This document shows, in pieces, positions 7,181 through 13,900 of a stretch of DNA of 17,790 nucleotides. The stretch comes from Clostridia bacterium. GTDB taxonomy: Bacteria > Bacillota_A > Clostridia > Christensenellales > Aristaeellaceae. Under the pieces are notes generated by a model. The model saw only the letters and a program-made list of their open reading frames with translations. It made no database searches and had not been told where the DNA came from. Position numbers and translations under genes: made by a program. The DNA is taken from assembly GCA_025997215.1 (NCBI GenBank), contig BNUH01000056.1:1-17790 (forward strand), in the 5' to 3' direction. The stretch's first letter is position 1. Each line of letters starts with the position of its first letter.

Positions 7181-7208
7181 ATTCTAGCTAGCCAAATGAA
7201 TTTGTCAA
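7181..7208 (-). promoter_or_regulatory. Sigma-A-type promoter for the URO-D-like/ADP-ribosylglycohydrolase unit
   Basis: On the minus strand, TTGACA (7208-7203) is followed after 16 bp by TAGAAT (7186-7181). It lies about 31 bp upstream of the ATG at 7150, which leaves a short leader that includes GGAGGT. The perfect -35 and 5/6 -10 make it plausible, but transcription has not been shown. Confidence 0.6.
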
Positions 7209-7271
7209 TAACATAATATAATGGTACCATCGATTTCATAAAAATTGATGCTTAATATGTAAAAATAGCTG

Positions 7272-7300
7272 TTGACAGTAAGTGTGAAATGGTATATGTT
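7272..7300 (+). promoter_or_regulatory. Candidate promoter for the GH172 gene, with a small stem-loop in the leader
   Basis: TTGACA at 7272-7277 is followed after 17 bp by TATGTT at 7295-7300, with an alternative TATATG at 15 bp. Downstream, GATGAGT (7314-7320) and ACTCATC (7333-7339) form a 7-bp inverted repeat with a 12-nt loop, ending 22 nt before the ATG. That repeat could be an operator or an RNA hairpin. The -10 is imperfect. Confidence 0.5.
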
Positions 7301-7361
7301 TATATATAAGTAAGATGAGTTGTTATGGTTATACTCATCATCTCGGACTGGAGTGTGCGTT

Positions 7362-8399
7362 ATGGAATCAATCGATATAACTAAAATCAAATCCATGATG
7401 ACCATGCAGCTAACCACCAACCAACCGGATATCAAGCGCAAGACAATGGGAATTCCTCCGCGAACAGAGACAGAGGTTGGCCGTATTGCAGGCAGCGGAC
7501 TTATTGCGCAGATTTGGCTTACGTTCAAGGGCTGGTTTCGAGGACACTGGTCGCCGGAAATTCCGCATGATCAAGCTGCGCTCAAGTCTCTCGTTCTGCG
7601 CATTTATTGGGACGGCGCAGATAAACCCGCAGTGGAAGCTCCCGTAGGCGACTTTTTTGGAGTAGGGCTTTGCCGCCCTGCTAACTTTTGTTCGCGTTAT
7701 TTCGGCATGTCCAGCGGCGGATTCTTTTGCAAATTCCCCATGCCATTCAAGAAAGGCGCGCGAATCACGTTAGAAAACACAAACAAGACAGAAGAGACTC
7801 GCGTCTTTATGAATGTGCTCTATCAGCTGGAGGAAAACTCGGCGAAGGATGAGCGAGTGGATTCTGTTGGCTACTTCCATACGCAATACAATGCCGGATA
7901 TAACAACGGCTCTGAACCGCTTCTCATAGCCGATGTTTTAGGAAAAGGCCATTACATAGGATGCACTCTTTCGATGCAGAGTAAGTTCAGCAACTACTTC
8001 GCTTATCTGGAGGCGCCTGAATATGTGTTCGTGGACGATGATTTCTCATTGGGAAGTCCGCGCATTATGGGAACTGGGCTTGAGGATTATATGCTCGGCG
8101 GATGGTACTTTAGAGAAGGCGCGTTTATCGGGCCGTATCACGGGGTAGTCGTTAAGGATGCTCTGCGCTCAAGTGTCAGTATGTATCGAATTCATGAAGC
8201 GGATGCTGTTTACTTCAATCGCCGACTACGGTTTCAGTTCATCAATCCGTTTGACGCAGACAAACTAAAACCCTATTGGGCAGCATCTGTAGCATTTTTG
8301 TATACAAATTCGCCGGATGGGATGAATGCGCCGATGCCCCCGCAGGAGAACTGGTGCTGTCCGAGTATTCTTGATGTGGATGCGCAGAGCATTCCATAA
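7362..8399 (+). CDS. DUF2961 / GH172-family glycoside hydrolase
   Basis: This 345-aa protein has the DUF2961 core. VGDFFGVGLCRPANFCSRYF lies near 95-114 and SGGFFCKFPMPF near 118-129. The hallmark GTGLEDYMLGGWYF is at 237-250, followed by SMYRIHEADAVYFNRRLRFQ (273-292) and WAASVAFLY (306-314). DUF2961 is now family GH172, whose characterised members act on difructose dianhydride (alpha-D-fructofuranosidase type) or D-arabinofuranosides. These proteins form jelly-roll oligomers, with catalysis by conserved acidic residues such as the Glu in GTGxEDY (Glu241 here). There is no signal peptide, so it is probably intracellular. The ATG at 7362 has GGAG (7350-7353) 8 nt upstream and is preferred to an earlier in-frame start lacking a ribosome site. 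It is divergent from the URO-D-like gene. Confidence 0.85.
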   Translation: MESIDITKIKSMMTMQLTTNQPDIKRKTMGIPPRTETEVGRIAGSGLIAQIWLTFKGWFRGHWSPEIPHDQAALKSLVLRIYWDGADKPAVEAPVGDFFGVGLCRPANFCSRYFGMSSGGFFCKFPMPFKKGARITLENTNKTEETRVFMNVLYQLEENSAKDERVDSVGYFHTQYNAGYNNGSEPLLIADVLGKGHYIGCTLSMQSKFSNYFAYLEAPEYVFVDDDFSLGSPRIMGTGLEDYMLGGWYFREGAFIGPYHGVVVKDALRSSVSMYRIHEADAVYFNRRLRFQFINPFDADKLKPYWAASVAFLYTNSPDGMNAPMPPQENWCCPSILDVDAQSIP

Positions 8400-8433
8400 T
8401 TGTATTGCTTGATATAGAAGCATAGTCAAAAAC

Positions 8434-8470
8434 GGTTGCTGCACTGGATTTTTCTTCCGGTACAGCAGCC
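8434..8470 (+). terminator. Imperfect hairpin after the GH172 gene
   Basis: GGTTGCTGCACTGG (8434-8447) pairs with CCGGTACAGCAGCC (8457-8470) at 11 of 14 positions, with a T-rich 9-nt loop. No run of T follows, so it is a weak terminator candidate. It lies 35 nt beyond the GH172 stop. Confidence 0.35.
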
Positions 8471-8503
8471 TCTGTGGTTGATTCTCTAATTTGAAATTTC
8501 TGG

Positions 8504-8580
8504 CATGCTCATCAAATGTTTAGAAATGTAGCGAAAAATGTGCTATGATGGGTACGAAGGTAAAATGAGGAGATTATTAT
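8504..8580 (+). repeat. 77-bp promoter/RBS repeat, copy 2
   Basis: This is the same block as 1080-1156, differing at three positions. The -10 becomes TATGAT and the ribosome site AGGAGA. Here it precedes no gene: identity stops exactly where the start codon would be, and an inverted IS5-type fragment begins at 8581. It looks like an orphaned or mobile copy of the promoter module. Confidence 0.9.
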
Positions 8581-8581
8581 T

Positions 8582-8803
8582 TTCGTGTTCTTTCCTCCGC
8601 AGCTTGCACCTATCTGCTGGTTGGTTCCTGCGTCCAGGTCCCTTTTTTGCACTAACCGCGTGCAGATGCACTTTCGCGCTGGTGCTGTCTATACTTATAT
8701 CTCGTAAGTCCGCATCAACGCCTAAGTCGTCTTGAATCTTCTGGAATACACCGTTCTCCTGCCATTTTGCGTACCAGGTTCTGCTATCCTCTTTTTTCTT
8801 AAC
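8582..8803 (-). pseudogene. IS5-type transposase fragment
   Basis: On the minus strand a 74-codon open stretch without start or stop reads WYAKWQENGVFQKIQDDLG, then ADLRDISIDSTSAKVHLHAV and SAKKGPGRR. This resembles the region around the first catalytic Asp (SIDST) of IS5-family transposases, including the KVHxHA block. The N-terminal part and the rest of the DDE domain are missing. The fragment starts 3 nt after the GH29-like stop codon and ends abruptly against the promoter repeat at 8580/8581, so both edges are junctions. Confidence 0.7.
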
Positions 8804-8805
8804 CG

Positions 8806-10677
8806 TTATAGTTTTGTCCTGTGTATATGGTCATTAAGGAGCGCTTCGACAGCATGAACGCGTAGAACGCCAGGTTCATCCTTCTTTACGGCGCACAAAC
8901 GTCCGGCCTCGTCGATGAATATATCCTGGACGTTCTCGCGAAGGATATACGTATTGAAGCCGCCTTCGTTGACGCCGAACACGGTGCCGTGATCGTCCAG
9001 AATATAGATAGACTTGTTGACTGCAAAGGCGCGCACATTATGTCGAATGGGCCACGATTCCACCTCGATGGGGATATTGGTTGGTTGGCGAATGGCGCCG
9101 TCCGCCCGTTCCCAGCCGAGATTCTCATGGCAGACCGTGTAGGATGTCTCGCTGTCCCAGGCGTCCACCCATTCCAGCCGCATATAGCGCGCTGGAATAT
9201 CCGGCCACGCAATCGACTTCATGCCGCGCTTGCCGGAGAGTTCACCTTCCCAAACGAGGTTGAGTTGATCATGTAATACACCCGCGAATACCTTCAACCC
9301 GCGCAAACGGTTGTTGGGTATGGCCGCCCAGCCGCCAATAGTAACTGCGGAAGTTTCGTCTTCATAAAGATTAACGCCATTGACTGAATGGATTTCTGAT
9401 AGATCTATAACTGTTACGCAAGGCAGAGTTTCCAAATGTTCTTGAATTATGAATCGTTCGCTCCGCCGCCGCTTCGCTATGGACAGCCGTATCGTATACG
9501 GCAGCGTATCCACGGTCGTATCCAGTGATAATCGTATAACGCCTTCTGTAGCTGTGAATGGAATCGGCGTTCCATCGGGCAGGACGACAGCCGCCGAGAT
9601 ATCCAGCCCAGCACCGGGCAGTGTCAAAATACCACCGTCCGGTATGTCCAGCAGATGAATATACACATTCTGTGCGGACGCATCTTGGCTGACCGTGTAA
9701 TAACCATGGCTGTCGCCCGCCGCCATCGGCAAGCCTCCTGGCGTTGTGTTCCACAGAGCGTCGGCGTTCCGCGAGAGGTAACCGCCGATATCATCCAGAA
9801 ACGCTTCGATCGGCGCGGAAAAACTGCCGCCGATGTTCGGGCCAAGGCCGATGCTCGCCACCCAGCCGTTCGTGATGATGGATGTTAAACGCTTGCGCTC
9901 CAGCGCGAGGTCGCACGGTTTGGATTCATAAGTCATAAACCAGTCGCTCAACGCTGGAATGTTATAACAGCATTCCTTTCCGCCCGGCGTTACCCAGCAT
10001 GCGCTGGGATAATCGTACGGCGGATCGAATCGTTTGCCGAAGCATTCCAGCGACATGACGTCCTCTTCGGGGAATGGTGCCGAGTGGAAGTCGTTGCGGA
10101 TCGTTAACAATTCTGGGTTGCGGCTGTGGATGAAGTCGAATATGTCCTCACAAATGACAGCATCATTCCAGCCGTCGAACCAAAACCCCGCCACGTCCGA
10201 ATAGCGGTCGATCACCTCACCGATGACGGCGCGGCAGTATTCGTTCTGCCATACGCGGGGATTCGTGATGCCCGGCCAAACGGACTCATCTATCCACGGT
10301 GCGCCCGGAAAATAGGCGTGGTTGGCGGGATCGCCCGTGATGTACAGGATCACGCGCAAGCCGCGCGGTTTGGCCGCCGCGATCAATTCGCCCAGGATAT
10401 CGCGGCGCGTGGTTGGAGTGCCCGGTATATCGGATCGCCACGTCTTTAGGTACCCCAGACAACTATGGAATGTGGCCAAAGTAATGTAGCTCGCGCGAAG
10501 CCGCGTCGCGGCGCGCACCCACGGCTCTACGGAGAATCCGGCGGCGCCGGCGGCTCGCTCCATGTCCTCGGGTGTGCGATACAGCGGAATGCGTTCCTGC
10601 CAGCGCGCATTGCCCGTGACTATACCCCAGTGGATGAATAGCGCGGTGCGGGCTTGCTGATACCAACTTGGTTGCAT
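8806..10677 (-). CDS. GH29-like (alpha-L-fucosidase-type) glycoside hydrolase with extra C-terminal beta domains
   Basis: About 623 aa; residue numbers below count from the alternative GTG at 10686. The N-terminal TIM barrel opens with WYQQARTALFIHWG (8-21), the classic GH29 start. It continues with YITLATFHSC (67-76) and GFWFDGW (167-173), where Asp171 fits the GH29 nucleophile, and YLSRNADALWNTTPGG (303-318), matching the family's end-of-barrel block. The acid/base region is not canonical, so substrate and activity are uncertain. Roughly 320-420 is a beta-sandwich and 430-540 is discoidin-like. The tail (about 545-626) has two similar beta-rich units (SIYILDDHGTVFGV and DIFIDEAGRLCAV). No signal peptide is seen, so it should act on imported oligosaccharide. 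The ATG at 10677 is chosen because AGAGGT sits 7 nt upstream, and a GTG at 10686 would overlap it. It is the last gene of the operon, 39 bp after the kinase. Confidence 0.78.
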   Translation of the reverse strand: MQPSWYQQARTALFIHWGIVTGNARWQERIPLYRTPEDMERAAGAAGFSVEPWVRAATRLRASYITLATFHSCLGYLKTWRSDIPGTPTTRRDILGELIAAAKPRGLRVILYITGDPANHAYFPGAPWIDESVWPGITNPRVWQNEYCRAVIGEVIDRYSDVAGFWFDGWNDAVICEDIFDFIHSRNPELLTIRNDFHSAPFPEEDVMSLECFGKRFDPPYDYPSACWVTPGGKECCYNIPALSDWFMTYESKPCDLALERKRLTSIITNGWVASIGLGPNIGGSFSAPIEAFLDDIGGYLSRNADALWNTTPGGLPMAAGDSHGYYTVSQDASAQNVYIHLLDIPDGGILTLPGAGLDISAAVVLPDGTPIPFTATEGVIRLSLDTTVDTLPYTIRLSIAKRRRSERFIIQEHLETLPCVTVIDLSEIHSVNGVNLYEDETSAVTIGGWAAIPNNRLRGLKVFAGVLHDQLNLVWEGELSGKRGMKSIAWPDIPARYMRLEWVDAWDSETSYTVCHENLGWERADGAIRQPTNIPIEVESWPIRHNVRAFAVNKSIYILDDHGTVFGVNEGGFNTYILRENVQDIFIDEAGRLCAVKKDEPGVLRVHAVEALLNDHIHRTKL

Positions 10678-10716
10678 AAGGCTCACCTCTCGTTAAATAT
10701 ATTTATTATGATAATA

Positions 10717-12576
10717 TTACGGTGCTGCGAGCGGCAGGCGTACGCGCACCATGACGCCGCCGCCGGGCGCTTGGCATAAGGAAAGCCCATATTCCCTGCC
10801 GAAGATCAGCTTGAGCCGGTTATTCACATTGTTTAGCCCGAATCCATGCACATCCGGCTGTTTGTAATCCGGGAGCGCGGCCTCCAGCAACCGTCCGCGC
10901 CGCTCGACCGCGGCCGTGTCTATCAGCGATCGGGTTAACGCGTCCAGCTGATCCAGCCCTTGCTCCAGGTTCTGATTAATCTCAGCCAGTCGGCTATCCG
11001 TAATGCCCGCGCCGTCGTCCGTCATGGTGAGCACCAGCGCGCCGCTATCCTCAAAGCCCGCCAGAATAACGGTGACATGACGCCCGCTATTCAGCTTCAG
11101 CGGCTTCATGCCGTGCGTTACGGCGTTTTCCAACAATGGTTGCAGCAGGAAACGGATTGAGGCATTCTGATCAAATCGAGCGTCCAATTCGACATTCACC
11201 TGCAGTTTGCTGCCGTGCCGGATGCGCAACAATTCCGCATAGACGCGCATGTGTTCCAGCTCATCGCGCAGCACGCAGATATACCCTTCGCGGCGCAGCG
11301 TGTAGCGGAATAATTCCGACAGGGTGGCCAGACTGTCCGATACGCGATTCTGCCCGCCCAGATCGGCATACGCCATCCAGCTGATGGTGTCCAGCGTGTT
11401 GTACAGGAAATGAGGACTGATCTGCGCGAACAGTATGGCGGCCTGTTCGCCGCGCAGCATGTACAACCGAGCGGCAAGCGCGTTCTGGAGATCGGCCTCG
11501 CGTCCGGCTTTGAGCACATCCTGCAGTATGAATCGGAAATCCGCTTCGGCCAGATTCGCTTTCTCCGGATCGGCGAACCCGTTCAACACCAGCCGTATGG
11601 TTCGCAGCGACTGGGCGGTCATCAGGAAGCTGATCAGCAGGCTGATGATGAACGACGCCAGACAGACCAGCGCCAGCAGCGTGATCGAATCCACCGGAAG
11701 ATTCCAGTACACACTAAGCGCCGTGACGCACATGTATATAACTGGAATCTGCTGGGACGACGCGAGGCTGATCACCTTATCGCCCGTGATGATCGTTTGA
11801 GGAATCGCAAGGCCGCCGTAATCGTAAGGGGTATTAAGCGCGCCGACTTGAACGACATCGGTTATGGGTACGCCAAACTCCGCCTTCAGATTCGGTCCCA
11901 GCAGTACGCGCATATCGTTGCCCAGTATGTAGAATTGTGTGCTGGATTTATTCTGTCTGCCGTTAACGATCGCGTTCAGTTCGCCCAGATCGACATTGAC
12001 GACGGCAGCGCCGCGCGCGTTCTGCTTCTCAATGATGACAGGCTTGATGAATGACATTACATATGGATAACGATTCTGATAGATGTAGGAGCCGATTGTT
12101 ATTTGATCCGAGGTGGGGTTGTAGTATTGAAGCCATTGCGTGTCGGACGTCGCGGCCGTGGTCAACCCGACGATGTTCAACGTATTGCCGCTGTTTTCAG
12201 CGTATAACACTACCGAATGCAGCGTGCGGTAGATCATCGAGTATGACTTCAACCGGGATATGAGCTCCAGCGTGCGCTGTTCGGAATACGACGGCGTCAT
12301 GAACAGCCGGACATCGCTCTCCATGGATATCTTCGCGGCGAGGCGGCGCATCTCCTCAAACTTGAGATCGTATGTATTCGCGGTCTGGGTAATCTGCGAC
12401 TGGCTGACCGCCCGCGCCTCATTGTAGAAATTCGCGTTCACATAGACAAAGAATCCGACAAATATCAGCGCAGTCGGGATAACGGTGTAAATGAAATACC
12501 GCAGCGTTCGCCGAAGCAGGAATCGCGTGTAGCGCGCATCCCACGGTAGCCGCCGCTTTGTATGCTGGCCGCTCAT
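10717..12576 (-). CDS. YesM-type sensor histidine kinase
   Basis: 619 aa. A transmembrane helix at about 27-47, an extracytoplasmic sensor region of about 240 residues and a second helix at about 298-320 precede the cytoplasmic kinase. The His_kinase domain carries AQISPHFLYNTLDTISW (384-400), with phospho-acceptor His389. The ATPase domain shows the N box LLENAVTHGM (481-490), DDGAGI (520-525) and GFGLNNVNNRL (578-588). YesM-type kinases sense sugars or binding-protein complexes outside the cell and phosphorylate a YesN-type AraC regulator. The ATG overlaps the regulator's TGA (ATGA, 4 bp), which implies translational coupling and a matched pair. The linker between the second helix and the His box (about 320-375) is where a HAMP domain would be expected, but its motifs are weak. 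Confidence 0.92.
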   Translation of the reverse strand: MSGQHTKRRLPWDARYTRFLLRRTLRYFIYTVIPTALIFVGFFVYVNANFYNEARAVSQSQITQTANTYDLKFEEMRRLAAKISMESDVRLFMTPSYSEQRTLELISRLKSYSMIYRTLHSVVLYAENSGNTLNIVGLTTAATSDTQWLQYYNPTSDQITIGSYIYQNRYPYVMSFIKPVIIEKQNARGAAVVNVDLGELNAIVNGRQNKSSTQFYILGNDMRVLLGPNLKAEFGVPITDVVQVGALNTPYDYGGLAIPQTIITGDKVISLASSQQIPVIYMCVTALSVYWNLPVDSITLLALVCLASFIISLLISFLMTAQSLRTIRLVLNGFADPEKANLAEADFRFILQDVLKAGREADLQNALAARLYMLRGEQAAILFAQISPHFLYNTLDTISWMAYADLGGQNRVSDSLATLSELFRYTLRREGYICVLRDELEHMRVYAELLRIRHGSKLQVNVELDARFDQNASIRFLLQPLLENAVTHGMKPLKLNSGRHVTVILAGFEDSGALVLTMTDDGAGITDSRLAEINQNLEQGLDQLDALTRSLIDTAAVERRGRLLEAALPDYKQPDVHGFGLNNVNNRLKLIFGREYGLSLCQAPGGGVMVRVRLPLAAP

Positions 12577-13817
12577 GGCAGTTCCACCCGGCTTCGGGCG
12601 CGGTACGCGGTCGGGGAAAGCCCCGTGACCTGTTTGAATTGCCGAATGAAATACTTGGGATTCTCATAACCCACCTGCGCGCTTACGTCCTGAATCTGAT
12701 CAAGCGTGCCCGACAGCAGCGCGCACGCGGCGGCGACACGGCGGCGGCTCAAATGTTCCAACACACCTCTACCCATCAGTTGCTTGAACACGCGGCCGAA
12801 GTACGCGGGCGATAACCGCGCCTGCTTCGCTATGTCCGCTAGGTGTATGGGCCGCGCGAAATTCTGATCCATGTACGCAACGGCCTCGCGGACTGCGCGG
12901 CGCGCGCGGGCCTCCTGCTCGGTATCATTCAGTGTCTGCTCGGATGTCGGGCGGCCGCGCACGGCTTGATACAGCGCGAAGCAGGAAGGGAATACCTGCA
13001 GCGACAGCATTCGCGCAGTTACGCCAATATTCTGGCGGATTAAGCCGCATGCCTCGCGGATCCAGGCCACGGCGTCTGAACGCAGGGTCTCCGTGTCATC
13101 CGCCGTATTATCAAATAATATATATTCCATAACGGAATCGTCCGCCGTATGCTGGTAGACCATAAGGCGAGGGTTTTCGCGCAGGAAGTTGAGCGCCGCC
13201 AGCTTCAGCCGATCCCTGCCGTAAGCGAAGCAAGCGGCCTCCGTTTCGTCGCACCCCAGGCGGACGAATGCCAACGGCATGCCCTGCGGAATATCCAACG
13301 AGCGCAGCTCGTCGTCCATATCCTGGGCTCTGAAGAATACATGCTGGGTTATACTGCCGAAGAACTGTTCACGCAGCATGGGCAGCATGCGATCTATGCG
13401 CTCGCGCTCCAGGCCGATGCGATGCGTGTCGGATTTCTCACGCTCGATCTGCCGATGCAGCTTCGTGAACGTCTCAATCAGTTCGGTATGTTTAAGGGGT
13501 TTAATCAGGTATGCCGTCACACCGTACTCGATCGCCTTTTGAGCATACTCAAATTCCTGATAACCGGATAGGATGACGACCTTCGTTGGCAATTTATGTT
13601 TGAATATATATTCCGCTACCGTAAGGCCCGACACGCGCATGTTGATATCCAGGGACACCGCGTCCACGGGCGAGTGTTGGAGCGCGTCGATCACGCCTTC
13701 GCCGTCCTCATAACATCCAACGACCCTGTAACCCAGGTCGTTGATGGCAAAGAAACTGGTCAAGCCGGTGAGTATCGGCTCCTCGTCGTCGGCTATCAAC
13801 AGGGTGAAGGGTTCCAT
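12573..13817 (-). CDS. YesN-type response regulator (receiver + AraC DNA-binding domain)
   Basis: 414 aa. The N-terminal receiver has the acidic pair in IADDEEP (8-14), phospho-acceptor Asp57 in VSLDINM (54-60), Ser84 in LSGYQEF and Lys106 in LIKPLKH. A middle region of about 180 residues is poorly conserved. The last ~100 residues form the AraC domain: IHLADIAKQARLSPAYFGRV (HTH 1), QDVSAQVGYENPKYFIRQFK (HTH 2) and GLSPTAYRAR. Regulators of this type activate the adjacent transporter and glycosidase operon when phosphorylated by YesM, so autoregulation of this operon is likely. The ATG follows GAGGAG with 5-nt spacing. The gene lies downstream of a strong hairpin that separates it from the binding-protein gene. 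Confidence 0.93.
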   Translation of the reverse strand: MEPFTLLIADDEEPILTGLTSFFAINDLGYRVVGCYEDGEGVIDALQHSPVDAVSLDINMRVSGLTVAEYIFKHKLPTKVVILSGYQEFEYAQKAIEYGVTAYLIKPLKHTELIETFTKLHRQIEREKSDTHRIGLERERIDRMLPMLREQFFGSITQHVFFRAQDMDDELRSLDIPQGMPLAFVRLGCDETEAACFAYGRDRLKLAALNFLRENPRLMVYQHTADDSVMEYILFDNTADDTETLRSDAVAWIREACGLIRQNIGVTARMLSLQVFPSCFALYQAVRGRPTSEQTLNDTEQEARARRAVREAVAYMDQNFARPIHLADIAKQARLSPAYFGRVFKQLMGRGVLEHLSRRRVAAACALLSGTLDQIQDVSAQVGYENPKYFIRQFKQVTGLSPTAYRARSRVELP

Positions 13818-13839
13818 ACGCGCTCCTCTGGGCTGGTCA

Positions 13840-13869
13840 GCGGTCGGCGGGAGTTAAACCGCCGACCGC
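13840..13869 (-). promoter_or_regulatory. Perfect 11-bp GC-rich hairpin between binding-protein and regulator genes
   Basis: GCGGTCGGCGG (13840-13850) and CCGCCGACCGC (13859-13869) are perfect reverse complements with an 8-nt loop. It lies in the 83-bp gap after the solute-binding-protein stop and before the response regulator. No T run follows on the minus strand, so it is not a standard full terminator. A stabilising 3' hairpin or partial attenuator, giving more transporter than regulator, is the usual role at this position. Confidence 0.65.
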
Positions 13870-13900
13870 CAATGGTTATACCGTTACAGTTATTATGGAA

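Noticed and set aside
7010..7200. Longer N-terminus for the URO-D-like protein (start at 7180)
   Set aside because: GGAGGT sits 6 nt before the ATG at 7150, and the extra ten residues would overlap the predicted promoter -10 and leader.
8538..8735. Plus-strand frame starting inside promoter repeat copy 2
   Set aside because: It is antisense to the IS5-type transposase fragment, whose motifs are clear on the minus strand. The ATG lies within the repeat and the protein has no recognisable feature.
11410..12054. Long plus-strand frame (214 codons) inside the kinase gene
   Set aside because: It is antisense to a clearly conserved YesM-type kinase, has no ribosome site, and has a composition typical of shadow frames in GC-rich genes.
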